Shown in pieces: positions 1-12,832 of a stretch of 64,000 nucleotides of DNA (position 1 is the stretch's first letter; each line of letters begins with the position of its first letter). Under the pieces are notes generated by a model. The model ran no database searches and was not told the DNA's origin. It saw only the letters and a list, made by a program, of their open reading frames with translations. Source of the stretch: Eumeta japonica (taxonomy: Eukaryota > Arthropoda > Insecta > Lepidoptera > Psychidae); NCBI GenBank assembly GCA_005406025.1, contig BGZK01000898.1:124001-188000 (forward strand). Reading direction: 5' to 3'. A program made the translations under genes and the position numbers.

Positions 1-1719
1 CACTATCGTTTCATCAAGTTACATACACAAATATTTATCTTCTGAAATCAATAATAGATGTCACTTCTGTAAGTATAAAATGAGTTTATTAAAAATTTAA
101 AATTGAAAACTCTATTTCCAGTACCGAATAAAAATCGAAAAATAATCAAAAACATATTATCTCAAAGACGTTATTATTCATTGCAAATGCATGTGACATG
201 ATAATAAATAGATATTATTAACAAAATATTGAAAAACGAAATTAGCGCCGAGCCACGATAGGTTGTCTGTCGTACTTGTTTAATAAGCTAACGTCTGTTA
301 GAAAGAGATAGAATCACTGAGAGACGAATTTTACCTCACGTGACAACATCTATAACTGATACCTATCGCATGCCGCATTAAGGAACTTTATTGTAAAAAT
401 GCAAAAAACATATAACAATACACATTGGATTAAATAGAGGATCGTAGCCAGGTACCTTTTTTTTTATAAGAAGCTGTCGTCCTAAAACGTGCCTGTGTGT
501 GTGTTAAAACGACTATTATCTGGTACTAATAAAGCGAATTTAGATCAAAAATTTTAGGTGCGCCGTGGTCGCGTACTATTGGTACGCCTGCCTCTGGAAC
601 GCCCCCCACATTGTGTGTGGACTTGGCAAGCTCATATTGCTTAAGAAAGCCGTCGCTATCGTATAAGACGTGAAATAGTATAATCAAAATGAGACGGTTT
701 ATATGATACTCTTATTTAACTCCATAAATGAAAACCCGTTGATTTTAAGAAGACTGGGATAAACACTTCTTCATCTTTTAACAACGTTATAAAATTACAG
801 CCCTATTTTTCTTAGAGGCTCGGTCGAGTAGGCAGTTAATTAAAATGCTTCGGCCCTATTGGATGGGGGAGGCGGCGCCCCCCTTTCCCTCCGACGACTT
901 TCTAATAGAATAATCCTCGGATGATCTTCATAATTTTTAACACATAATACTGACACCTACGTTTCTCTTGTAAAGGTAACATTTTGAAGTAACTACTGTT
1001 TGGAAGCTTAATTCAAAGTTTTCTTAATTCACTTTCACTTTTTATCAATAAAAGGATATCAATTTATAGTTTATCATCATTAATAATACGTGCTATTATT
1101 TATAAGATGTTTTTTTATGCTATTTGCGATTGGCACTTGGGCAAGTTCAAAATAAAAAGGTTTTTAAAGGAGCTAATACCTTGAAACCGATTTTCACCTG
1201 ATGCCAAAGTTGTCTTTTTCCTAAAGTTGAGACCGCCACCGTTAGTGCCTATAGATTCACCTGTAAGCCGCTATATCGTTTATGTATTCCAAATCAAGGC
1301 CACAAAATAATCTGTGGACTTTCTTTTCTATAAGACAAAAAACTCAAGTGAATCAAGTGCAATACCCTCTGTATTACAAAAGTTCCGAAGTGCTTTGTTT
1401 AGTTGAAAAGTTTACATTTTCGAGAGGAAAATTGTCAATAATACGAAAACGTACTATAATTTCGTTATTATACTATATTTCACGTAAATAAATATTTGTG
1501 ATGCAAAATAAATTTTAATTATATTCCAGACTCAATTAAAGCACATGCGTTATCAGAGTTTTGTCACTGCATTCCAGGAGTACGTCTTCGTGTAATCTTA
1601 TTTGAGGGACTTGTGCCATAAACCCTCCATTCTGGTTGAGTGCCAGATGCCAGTGCCACGCTGTTACGACCTCTGACACCATTATGATGAGAACGTCCAA
1701 CAAGCTTAGAAAAGTGGCT
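1..1719. other. No gene seen
   Basis: AT-rich with two GC-richer patches (about 560-640 and 850-900). Only short incidental frames. Nothing recognised as a mobile element, though 1590-1700 has non-random-looking GC-richer text that could be an old repeat. Confidence 0.5.
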
Positions 1720-2105
1720 TTTTTTCTATCATGAGCGTTAATGACGTAGAATCTATAACTATATGTGTGGATGTATGTTCCCTATGGACTCCAAAACGGC
1801 TGGACTGGATTTTTGTGAAACTTTCAGGAAATCATCAGATTATCTCGGCAGGTAATCCTGTTTAGTAACGATTGGATATCCAGATTTTTTTTCATAACGT
1901 TATTGAGGGGTAAACGGGGGCATGCGAGCTATTAAATTATAAGTGGTCAACGCTACCCATAGACACTCGTGACTCACTCCGAAAAAATCACCAGTACGTT
2001 GCGTCCTTTAAGTTAGGAATGAGATATCTGATGGATGGAAAAAGAAGTGGGCTGATGAAGAAGGGAGGGGATTGATGAATGGAGGTTATGGGGTGGCGGA
2101 GGGGG
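1720..2105 (+). repeat. Lepidopteran-type interspersed repeat
   Basis: The stretch contains TGTTCCCTATGGACTCC..ACGGCTGGACTGG, TTTTTGTGAAACTTTCAGG, and later CTACCCATAGACACTCGTGA...CAGTACGTTGCGTCC. These are phrases of repeats I recall as recurring throughout moth genomes. A related piece (CAAGGACACTCACAATTCAAGAGG..CAGTGCGTTTCCAGCC) is at 29280-29340. No coding potential. Confidence 0.45.
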
Positions 2106-2132
2106 AGCGGACCATCAGAACTCTCGCTCACT

Positions 2133-2153
2133 AAATCAAATCAAATCAAATCA
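2133..2153 (+). repeat. (AAATC)n microsatellite, LINE tail
   Basis: Four tandem AAATC units. They sit at the 3' end of the - strand LINE and were probably made during its reverse transcription. Confidence 0.85.
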
Positions 2154-2615
2154 AAAATAGCTTTATTTCGAAGGTAATAGAAATTATACTTGAAATGTGT
2201 CATAAACGATTATTTTCAAAAAGTAATACTTCCATTTCAAATGCCGATTCACCATGAGAAGAATGGGCAAAAAAAAAACTCAATATTTGCTCTTTATAAC
2301 TCATCGATAAAAAATATTTAATAATTTAGTATAACACTGAAAAATAACATGAAGCATCTTGATAGCCGTGCAGTTCAATTCCATGAGTTGTTTACATTAA
2401 CATATTCAGACACAGTATAAAAGCCCTTTCTTTTAACGAAACGTTTAAATTCATAAAATGGAAATTTAGAATTTCAGCCGTGATTTTATTATAAAAGTGC
2501 ACACATTGCCCCTTAAGCCATTTATTAACTTTGTTTAGACGGGTTTTATGAACAGCAAAATCGTTCTTACGTCTAGCTTTAATATTATGGATGTCGCTCC
2601 TTTTTTAGAACGATT

Positions 2616-3060
2616 CTATATTTCCCTTGACATATAACAGGGGTTGCAATTGCTTTTGTATTCTGATGCTAAAATTATATTATTAATTTCCTTATTTTTT
2701 TCTCTGAGAGATGCCATTAATCCCAAATCACAAACAGCACGAATATCTCTCTTCTGCAGCACGAAAATCGTGTTAATATCGGCTGAGTTATCCCATAACA
2801 AAATCCCATAGTTCATGAGACTATGATAAAAACTGAAATAAACTGGTCTCCCGGTGCTTTCATCTATAAATCCATGAATTCTTTTCACTGCATATATTGC
2901 AAAACTAAGTCTTTTCGCCAATCTGGTAATATGAGAATTCCATCTAAAGAGAGACCAAGAAATAAGGTCGTGTCTGCAATGTCCAGTATCTCATTCTTGA
3001 CCATTACGTTTGCGTCGACCGGTTTAGGACTAGTCAAGGAAAAGGAAGAGAGCAACAGTG
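2616..3060 (-). pseudogene. LINE reverse transcriptase, C-terminal remnant
   Basis: The longest open part is 101 residues (2616-2921) with the YGILLW and VLQKRDIRA motifs. Further 5' homology (PVDANVMVKNEILDIADTTLFLGLSLD) continues in another frame to about 3055. The catalytic FADD region would lie further upstream and is absent. Confidence 0.75.
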
Positions 3061-3170
3061 AAAACTGTTACTTCACGCCTATTTTCTATGAGTGTTGTAT
3101 TGCACCGGTTGAATCTAACTACGTGCCGCAGCCAAGTAGTCATCCGACGCGGTTCTCTAGTGATAAATGA

Positions 3171-5779
3171 GTGCCATTGACTTCAGCTAACGAAATGTTA
3201 TGTTATTAAAATTTTAATTTGATTGAAGGATGTCTGCGATGTTAAAACATTAACATTTGCAGATTTTCTCACTAGAAATAGCATCCATTGCAATACATAT
3301 AAAATTAGCTGGCACCGCTCAGCTTCGCTGGGCCTTATGAAAGTACTTAAAAATAAATGTTGTATCGAAATCAAAAAAATAAATAACCTAAAACTATTGC
3401 ACCTCACGAACGATTCCGAATTGTCCAATTCCTATGCCTAAACATTCAATAGTTTTTAACTAATAGCCGAACAAACTCAAAATAGTTTTCACTAAGTATA
3501 TATATATACGAATTTACTCTTACACAAATTTAGGATTATTTTTAACTAAATACTTGGAAAAAAGAGTTTCACACACTTTCCGAGTATTTAGAAAACAAAT
3601 ATCCATCAACATATCCAGCTTTACTTCTCGCCAGGTTGTTGCACTATATAGTAAATTTGTATTTAATTATGGTTGAATAAATTATAATAAAATTGGAAAA
3701 GAGCTGCCCTCAAGTTTCTAGCTCGTCCTTTTTAAGGGAAAACTTTCAAATGAGTTTCGAAACGATAAAGTTAATTATATTGAAATATTTCAAAATTGAT
3801 CAAATTCTCTTAAGAGTTATACAGTGACGTATGATATAAAGATACGTTAAATTTGATTTAGGATTTTCTTAGTTTTTAGATTTACCAGTCAAATTGGACC
3901 TAATTTGACTTAAGTTCAATCAAATTAATATTTAACGTTAGTGAAATGTTTATAGTCAAGTTTTTATTACATAAAAACTTATTACTCTGTTACTTTCTGA
4001 TATCAATGTGACGCTCTGACTCAATTTCAAATTTAGACGTAGATACAGATAATCTCTTACCATTGACATCATCCCTCTGAACTCTGTTACTCAAATGAAA
4101 TTTCAGAATGCCGAGCCCTGACCGATATTCCATAAAGACGTATTTTCCCAATAACAGTTTCGTGTTTACACATTTACATGCATTGAAAACATCTCAAAAT
4201 ACTCAAACTGCATCTCCTCCATCATCAAATCCTCCCAGGCTTAAAAAATATGATACAGAAGCTCAACAGCGACGTTGTTTGTTAAAAGACACCAAGGGTT
4301 TTGTTTTTAAGGATTGAATTATTACTATAAAAATCTGATAATAAGTAATTTAGGATAATTGTTCGATTTTTTTTATAAATGTAAATAACATAAATATAGG
4401 CTTAAAGTCTTAGATGTTAAATATACTACCGTCTTTAAAAATTTACATATTTTCTTTTTTTTATCTAATCAGGAAACACGCCTTCATCTAGACACTTACC
4501 AAAGATCTAAAGTCTAGTGAGGCGCAATGCACTAATAACGTAGTTTGCAAACATGACAAAAATACAATGAATATCAGCAGACAGAAGGTCAGAAGAAACA
4601 CCAGTAACAAAGACAAAAATACGTAATTTTTAATTATATAAAAAAAGCATTAATATGTCCCACCTGACGTAAACAAACATTATTTTATATTATCTGGAAT
4701 GTTTTAACAATCAAAATTCAAAATAATGTAAACAGCTATGTCCACGCATTTTGAGATTAACATGCGGACTTCAATTTCATTGTTGTCATTAGGCCGTTGA
4801 ACGAAATACTGTTGAAATAACAGAACATATCATATTGGAACAATTCCAATGTCTGTTTGTATGTAAACAAACAAATAAGTACTACAATAGTACGTAAATA
4901 TGTCTTTCGATTAAGTTTCTCATTTCAAAAAGCAAACTGTGTTCAATTACATGAAAACTACTCGTTTAAAAATACCAAATAAGACGGTATATAACTACCA
5001 TTTATATTTATGTTTCACTTACTAATTTATCATTTTTATGTCATTGGGTCACTGTGATGGAATAGGGAACTGATTTTAAAACGATTTACCAACGCCTTCT
5101 TCAATTGCAAAGTGCCCATAAATATGAAGGAAGGTCATAAATATACAGCTATATATAAACATAAAGTTGTTTTTGAAATAATTAGTTAATTTGAAAACGA
5201 TACGGTTGTGAATAATGGCATCAAGTTGAGCTTGGCCAAGGCTGTCATAATTTGTTAAAAATACGGTAAGAAATACTACAAAACCGATAATAAATCGAGA
5301 TGACATAGAAATGTTTTGCATATCATTTTTGTCATTTTTTACTCTTAGCTTACAAGTCAAAACAATTAAAAACTGTGCTTTGATAAAAAGTTGTTTACAA
5401 AATCAAAGTTAAACTATATTAGGGTCACAGAAAGACGCTCAGGTACGTGATCTCGATTAAAATAAAATTGATATCGAAAAACGCCAGCTCTAGACAAAAC
5501 ACGATAACATTTAAGGTTACGTAAAGCGTTCAGATTCAAATAAGCAGAACAACGATTCGTGTTACAGGATAACTAGCACAAAATCTGCATTTGAGTATAA
5601 TCTAGTATACGTGCGGTAACAATTTTGCGGGCCGTTACGACATCGGACCCTCGGAGCGCCTTATCGCGCGCGTCGGCGGCGCGTAATCATTAAAGTTTCG
5701 AATGAAAATACTCCACGAAACTCCCTCATTAGTGGGAGGAGACTCAATTTCGGAAATACCGAACATAAAGTATTAAGGA
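3171..5779. other. No gene seen
   Basis: AT-rich intergenic DNA with short incidental frames and a GC-rich patch at about 5630-5690. No repeat or RNA recognised. Confidence 0.5.
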
Positions 5780-5880
5780 CACCGCGATGGCTCCGTGGTC
5801 AGAAACCTGCCACGACGCGAGAAAATAGAGATCAAATCTAGACCTGTGCTGTTGAGGGTATTTCTCTGTGCAGATTCCGA
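5780..5880 (+). mobile_element. Possible tRNA-derived SINE fragment
   Basis: CGATGGCTCCGTGGTCA at about 5784-5800 matches the A-box part of the SINE at 14.2 kb (CGATGGCTCGGCGGTCA). GAGATCAAATCTAG at about 5828-5841 sits where a degenerate B box would be. Too short and diverged for a firm call. Confidence 0.3.
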
Positions 5881-6043
5881 TATTAATTAACGTTTGTTCT
5901 AGGACGCAAGGAAAAATGATATTCTCGGCAGAGCTGTGTGCCGGACGAGGTTTATTAGCAGCTTTAACGTAAGGCGGAGACGCCGACGCGCGGCGGGCGG
6001 CGCGGGACCGATAAATTACAGCCTAATGACCTCTTTCCACAAG

Positions 6044-6074
6044 AACTCTGTATATCGTATAGATATACAGAGTT
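6044..6074. repeat. Perfect 13-base inverted repeat
   Basis: AACTCTGTATATC (6044-6056), five-base loop, GATATACAGAGTT (6062-6074). Confidence 0.85.
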
Positions 6075-7819
6075 TGTACAACTACAATACATTGAATATT
6101 CTAACACTCTTTTTTATACCATTGTCGAAGAAAGCAATATAAAAAGTTAAAAAATATTACATTATATTAGTTGTGTATAATATACACATACCTAAATCCA
6201 AACATGTAAATGTACAATTTATATGATAGTCATTTTTTTATAGCCTCACAAGATTCTTGATGAACGTCTACATTTTGCAGTGATGTAAAGTTCACAGAGT
6301 GGATCAAACAAGGTCAAAATTTAACAATAATTTGACGCACCAGACGATTTCATTTTTTTTGTAAATATTTAATTTTATTTTAAAAGGAAAGTGGGTCTTT
6401 TTTAATAATCTTGCAGCTGTTGGTACTTTAAAACCATTTCCTTTAACGAAATGTAATTTTATTTATTCTGACTCTGTTAACATGTACAAAAACTTATCGC
6501 TATTAAGATTGGAGAATTGCTAAAAAAATATATTTTCTTTCACTAATGATTTTTTCATTAAAGAATTTTCAGAATCGGTGTAGTAGTACAAATATGCGGA
6601 CGAAACCGGGGTAATTGGTAATTGGCTGTTTTACTCAGAAGTAATGCAGATTTTTATTATTGAAGAAATTTTTGGAATTATTTCAGTAGCTTAGTAAAAT
6701 AGTACGATAACGCCTAAGAAGTCAGATACAAACGTGTTTTTTTTTTCAAAAAATATACAGCCCTTCTTCCCTGTTGTAGAAACAGGTCTCACCATTTATA
6801 ATAAGCAATACTGCTACTGATTTAATTTGGTAGGCGACATAAAAAGTTTCGTTCAAAATTCAACACTCCTCTTACCCTACTTAAAAAAAAAAAATAATGG
6901 ATCCGACAGCTTATACAAACTATCAATTGGCCAATTTTAGTCTTAGTCAGGTTTATAGTTTAGGAGACCTCGTGATGAGTGATTGGTATTGCGCTTATGT
7001 GTATACGCGAAATAGCACTCACTAACAAGTAATTAATATACGTATATTAATTACGTGTTTTAGTTGTAGTCTCAGAAAGAAAGAGGTTATTGTAACTTGA
7101 AATGAGTAATTATATAACATAACATGCAACAAAACTAGGTTAAACACAGGTTTTTGCATTAACAATCACTGTTTAACTTTTTCCCATTATTTATAGTAAA
7201 AACATGCCAACCGGATAAACATACAGATCAATAAAACTTGCTTAACTTACTGGTTTTTTTTATGGTAACATGCGCAAACACAAAAGTGGCGATTAATAAA
7301 GTTACCAAAAGTGAAAAATCTTGCAAAAGAATGTAAAATTGGGACATTGTCATATTTTCCTTGAGTTCGTTCTCATTTAAATAAAGTTCCGAAAGTCGGT
7401 AATTACTAGTGTTAAGAAAAAAGGAACTTGTTGAGCTCATTATATTCCATATCTTCTTTTTGGTACCTGCTTATTCCTTTGTTTTTAACCGTCTGCTCTC
7501 ATGGTCATGTATGCTAACTTGTGATTTGAAATAACAGTTATTAAATTACACAACAAAAGTAGTATTTTATGCTTTGCGTTGCACTCGTTGCACAGCAGTC
7601 ATTCTTGGAATTTCGACTCAATTTTTGCTGGCGCACAGATCATTATTATATACAGGAAAAATACATTATTTTCAAGGACAAACACTTTTTTGGTTGATTT
7701 TTTTGGGATCAATACTTCGGAAAAGATTACTACAATAATTATTTTATTCTGTTAATTACATTTCAATACTTATATTCAAATAAAAATATAATAAGGTGAA
7801 AGAATAACTTAAAAAAAAG

Positions 7820-7872
7820 AAAAAAAGCTAACATTGTCTCAGAAAAAAAGCTAACATTGTATCAGAAAAAAA
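7820..7872 (+). repeat. Short tandem duplication
   Basis: AAAAAAGCTAACATTGTCTCAG is followed directly by AAAAAAAGCTAACATTGTATCAG. Confidence 0.75.
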
Positions 7873-8294
7873 AGCCATGAAATCGACAAAAAAATATTTA
7901 CAGTTCTTGCAAGAAAACCACAGACTAAGATAAATACATCGCCGACTCCCATTAACACAAGAAGAGGAAATGGAAACTAGATTGACGATTAACGAAACAT
8001 CGCATGTTCGCATTCAAGCATACGACTAAACGGTATTCATTGTTTTTTTGTAATAAGACTATACAGGCTGGGTTCACTAGATAATGCTAAAACGCTTTAA
8101 GCTTATTGAGTAAGAAACAAGTAAATGTTTTCTTTAATAATACAGGACTATTTTCAAACAAGGTCACTTCTATAAGTTGGAACGAATTTGTAACAGAATC
8201 GCAAGGACGGATGACTGACAAATGGACTATCGCGGACCCGGACATACGAGTAGAATGGGTTCTTTCATTTTTCAAATCAACCGACCACACTATC

Positions 8295-8402
8295 AAATAT
8301 AATCCCGATTTTGGTTCCGTTCTTGATTCTGATCCTCGTCCAGCTTTTGATTCCTGTTCCGTTCTGGGTGTAGATATTGGTCCTGCCTTTGCAGAACGAA
8401 CA
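8295..8402 (+). repeat. Degenerate minisatellite with GATTCYGRTCC-like units
   Basis: Successive TCCCGATTTTGGTTCCGTTCTTGATTCTGATCCTCG...GATTCCTGTTCCGTTCTGG show a 10-13 base periodicity. On the - strand this appears as an Asn/Arg/Gln-rich peptide. A similar, more decayed stretch lies at 28500-28870. Confidence 0.45.
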
Positions 8403-8429
8403 TGACAACGAAGCCGTGAGCTACAGTCT

Positions 8430-8575
8430 GAAAATTATAGCCTATGTCCTTTTCTAATATATAAGTTATAGTACTATGAAATATCATGAAAATACGTTAA
8501 GTAGTTTTCGTAACAAACATCCATCCATATATCCTCACAAACTTTAACGTTTGCAATGTTAATAGGATTGTTTGT
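8430..8575 (+). repeat. Interspersed repeat tail
   Basis: ATTATAGCCTATGTCCTTTTC, AATATATAAGTTATA, CATCCATCCATATATCCTCACAAACTTTAACGTTTGCAATGTTAATAGGAT are diverged forms of a common moth repeat ending in 'ACAAACTTTCGCGTTTATAATATTAGTAGGAT'. No ORF. Confidence 0.5.
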
Positions 8576-10303
8576 AACAGTTATAACAAAATTGCAACAG
8601 TAATAACACCGCTTGAATAAAGGAAAGTATAAAAAATCATACTTATTTTAATGTAACAATGAAGGAAATGTCGAAAAATGTCTACTGTGTAACATCATAA
8701 GTTTAACTTACGAAAAATACATATAAATCTGACGTGATTCAAGATGAAATCCCGCCGTTTGAGTCGGTTCTACGGCACGCCGTTAAGGCTTCACTGCGTG
8801 GAAATGAATATGGAACAGCGCCTACTTGCTTGTGCTCTGACAATAGTAATAAAGTTTGGGAACGCATCTATAGTTTTCAACATATCGTTTACAGTCACAT
8901 TATTTGTGTATTTTAATAGACTAATATTATAGGATCTAGGGAATAAAATGCTTAGGAGTATTTAAGCTGCGACATGTGAACCCGTGCGCCATTATGTCAG
9001 AAAATAAATATCTCAAGAGATTAGTAAAAATAGCCGAGATTTGGGTTCTAGATTTATGCAATTATAAATGGTAGAACTATGTCTTGTTAAATTTATGGCA
9101 TAGGTGTAATATAAAAAAAAACAAATGTTTCTTAGTTATGAGCAGACTTAATGCTAATAGACTAATTTTTTAAATCTATACTGATAGAATAAACTGATAG
9201 GAAAAAAGGTTTTATGGCACGAATAATAAAAAACAACACCTATAATCGTGAATCTCTGATGTGAACGTAAATTTTCGTGGCTTTATGATAGCAAAATTTA
9301 TTTAAAAAAAAAAATGGAATTGAAGTCGATTCAAGTTACTTATTTCCGAAACAGTCGAAAAGGCCATTTTTAAAAATTTTATGCTCTAATGTTACTTTTT
9401 GCAATACGGAATAAGTAATATAAATACTGTTTCTTGTTCACCAACGTGTCCTAAGAATACTGGGAATAGTGAACTTAGGACGCTGGCCCAGATTTTTAGA
9501 TAATCACGATCTACTGTTAAAATTAATCTAAACTCGTACAGACGAGATTTGTGCTCAAAAACTTGTGAAAAAATTGGTAAAAAAGACACATATTTCAGGT
9601 GTAGAGGAATAAAGTGATCTATTAAATAAATGAGTCCCACACTCACTGGGCTATAATCTTCTTAATACATAATGACCTAACTGACAAAAACGTACTATAA
9701 ATGTACTTTCGAAACTCTCAAAACTGCTAATTCGTATTTCAAGTCACATAATAATCGTAGTGACAGGTAGACACCATTGTCATATCGCCAATAATCTACG
9801 AAAACTCTAAGAAGCCATTTATTTTCATAATTTCTCGATATCGATAGTCTCTTTGCAATCTCCTCCCTTATCACAGTGCCCAAGCAAACCGTCCAAGTTG
9901 CCGAGTTCATTGAATAAGTTTCCGGGGTCGTTTTACGACTATGAATGAGTCCACTGCATTGTTTACCGGCAGACGTGTAAAGTGTCACATCGGCAGTGCC
10001 TGCGGCGCCGCGGCGCCCGGAGCGCCTTAGCTAATGAATAGCGTATCACGTTTGATTGCTCGCTCTCACTTAGAATTAATTTTCGACGCTGCTGGTCTCG
10101 ATTATGTGTTACTAACATGAATTAGTGTCTTTTAATAAGAATGTAATTATTAAACAGATTGCATTAATGTTACGTTACTAATAACATGTTCATTATATTT
10201 TAATACAAAAAAAAAATCACTTTATTATGTGCGTTAACTGAGCGATTATAACGAACAAATTCACTTTCTTTAACATACTTAAATGTAGAATTGTAAAAGA
10301 ACT

Positions 10304-10334
10304 ATCGCTATGCCACGGATCGTGACATAGCGAT
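10304..10334. repeat. 31-base near-palindrome
   Basis: ATCGCTATG at 10304-10312 and CATAGCGAT at 10326-10334 pair perfectly; the centre pairs with a few mismatches. Confidence 0.75.
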
Positions 10335-10478
10335 CGTGACACTTCGATAGGACATTTAGTCTTTAGTTTAATGACATACAGTAAAAGTTATTACTTTTTA
10401 GTGCACGTGTGTAGTAAACAAATCGACGTTCAGTTTTAGTGGGTAGGAGCGATATTGCCCTATAACAAAATTTTTAAT

Positions 10479-10518
10479 GACCATAAGAATTTACGGATTC
10501 CGTAAATTCTAATGGTAT
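10479..10518. repeat. Inverted repeat, arms of about 19 bases with almost no loop
   Basis: ACCATAAGAATTTACGGA is followed by TTCCGTAAATTCTAATGGT, one mismatch between arms. It lies 150 bases from the palindrome at 10304. Confidence 0.8.
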
Positions 10519-11689
10519 TTAATTCATTACAATATCCCAAATTCTATTTAACGCCACCTGTGTTATCGCGTATCCAACCCGCGTATTAGACCTAAGGAGG
10601 AATTGTAGTCCACACGGGAATGGTTAACAAAATCAGATGGATTGACAAACAGCATTTAGGGAAGTCTGTAATTAGAATAAGTAATATATAAAATTATTTT
10701 CAACGTTCAAAATGGATAAATACGATCGCGAAACGTGAAGCGATATCGCTCATCCCGTTACGGAATTAAAAAGTGCTTACCGCTAAATGAACTTTAATAC
10801 CCGCGCGGGGGCCGCCGAGTTCCGACGCGAAGACTTCGGGCGAGCTTTATGTTTGCGAACGTCTCGTTTCTTGTTTTACGGCCTGAAATTTTAATACGCA
10901 CCTTATTTATTTAGGTTTGAATGCATTAAATGTTTCTACTTTTCGATGTGATCCCCCGAAGTGGATGTGCGACGTGTTTAACTTCGGCGCCGAACCCAAT
11001 TTTGTATTTAAAACTTCTGTGCGGCAGTGTGTTAATGCACGTGTGGTTAATAGGGTATATGTACCTACCTCGATATCCGTATCCTCTTGTACGTAAGAGG
11101 GAGTAATTTCGAACATCGTAACTAAATGAACTTTACGACAATTATGGTATGAGTTTGTCAATCGCTACCAAAGTTATATGTTTTATACGTTCGAGAAATT
11201 CAGAAAAACATGCATTTTTCTATATTCCTTCGTAAATTGATCAGACCGTAGTCCATTATCAATCCATAAGGTGACATTGAAGAATCAAATGACATCTTAC
11301 AAGGAAAAGTAATCAGAGTACGCTCTAACGAAGAATTTGTGATGCATTCCAGGAAGTGATAAAGGGTTATCATCAATTTTGCCTTCAAAGAGACTTACTT
11401 GTTACTTATTCCGTATTGTAGGATATAGCAAGTAAAGTTCCGGTAGCTTTGTCGTCATCATACCTCGGGCTTACCACGATATAATTATGAAGGACTTCAG
11501 TGTGGTTGTAAATTTTGTTACAAAAAAAAAAAAACAGATTAGGAATCACTGACCAAAAAACTTAAGGTTTAACCTAAATAAATTAAAACCAACTTTTGGT
11601 ATTAAGGAAACGAGTTTATTTTTCCCATTTCTTCTATTTCATCCCAAAAGCATTTATCTTTCACATTTTATTTCATAGGTGTTCTTCTG

Positions 11690-11830
11690 ATGTGTTTTTA
11701 GGGTTCCATAGTCAACCCGTATCAAAGGAACACTTATGATTTCGCCGTGTCCTTCCGTCCATCTGTCTGTTTACGCCTTACCTCAAAGACCTATTAGAAA
11801 TAGAAAGCTGTAATTTAGTACTAAGTGCAA
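11690..11830 (-). repeat. Interspersed repeat terminus in reverse orientation
   Basis: TTTTTAGGGTTCCATAGTCAACCCG followed by TCCTTCCGTCCATCTGTCTGTTTACGCC is the reverse of the closing phrase of the repeats at 23.1 and 52.3 kb. The body fades within about 140 bases. Confidence 0.5.
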
Positions 11831-12660
11831 ATTTTATTGTTAAAATATATAATATATGTATTAATAATAATATAAATATTAAGTATAATAGTAAGAATAT
11901 TAATCACGTCGACAAAGTGGTAGAACAAAATTTTGCGAAAATTTCCTTGGAGACTTCCTACTCGTAAAGTGGGGATGAATCTTTTTCTTGTCTATTCCCT
12001 GGTGTAGCATGTCGTTGGATATCTCATTATAGAAATTGTAACTCTGTGAAAACGATTTTTCAATTTAGATATCGGTTTGCTAAATATCAAATTTTAAAGT
12101 ACTGATTTTCTTAGCATCCCCCTCTCCGACTAGATAAATTGTTATTCTTGGATGTGCGATAAAATTCACAACAGTAACACATACAATGAAGTTAAAAAAA
12201 AACTAAACAGCTAAGTAGGCCTAACAAGTTAACGAGTAATTGTCGACCAACTTGTAAAGTACACTTAGAGAAGTGAAAAGTAAAATTTCAGACCAATTTC
12301 ATTGACTATTACTTAGGTGACGTTGTTGGTTGTGTAAAACAGGTAGTAAATACAAGTTTATGAACCATGTACAATTATGAAAATATAAAATAATGAGATA
12401 TTTGCTCACCTGTTCTACCTGAGCCGTTTAAAGGCGTCATGAGTCAAATGGTGAACTAACTCGATATGTTCATAGTAACAATTAAAAGTTCCTTCTAAGT
12501 CCGCATTTTATAACGGATTACTACGGAATCTTATAATGTGCGTATGCCGACAAACAATTTGCCGGTATTTTTTAATTGAAAATTTTCGGAAATAGGGAAG
12601 TTATTGGTTTTACTCCGTTATTATAAAATCGAGATTTCATCAGATCTTCACGTTTTGAGG

Positions 12661-12722
12661 TCTTAAAAAGCTCCCCTGACGATTTTACGATGGTGTCCAT
12701 ATGCCTGTATGTATATATCTGT

Positions 12723-12753
<31 letters not shown>

Positions 12754-12757
12754 GAGG

Positions 12758-12832
<75 letters not shown>

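Larger units (their letters stand above)
2106..3150 (-). mobile_element. Non-LTR retrotransposon (Jockey/CR1-like LINE), 5'-truncated, 3' end with microsatellite tail
   Basis: On the - strand the translation carries the end of a LINE reverse transcriptase: LFLGLSLDGILI (about 2940-2975), then KRLSFAIYAVKRIHGF, YFSFYHSLMNYGILLWDNSADINTIFVLQKRDIRAVCDLG and SLREKNKEINNIILASEY (2616-2921). This thumb region is typical of Jockey/CR1-type elements in moths. One frameshift separates the first part from the rest. The 3' end carries four AAATC units (2133-2153 on the + strand). Only the distal part of ORF2 remains, the usual outcome of 5' truncation. Confidence 0.8.
5881..8294. other. No gene seen
   Basis: AT-rich, with the inverted repeat at 6044-6074, the tandem duplication at 7820-7872 and a short GC-rich patch (5980-6010). 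Otherwise nothing recognised. Confidence 0.5.
8576..11689. other. No gene seen
   Basis: AT-rich DNA with GC-rich patches at about 10005-10030 and 10800-10830 and two palindromes (10304-10334, 10479-10518). The longest frames (97 and 84 codons, - strand) show no family resemblance. Confidence 0.5.
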
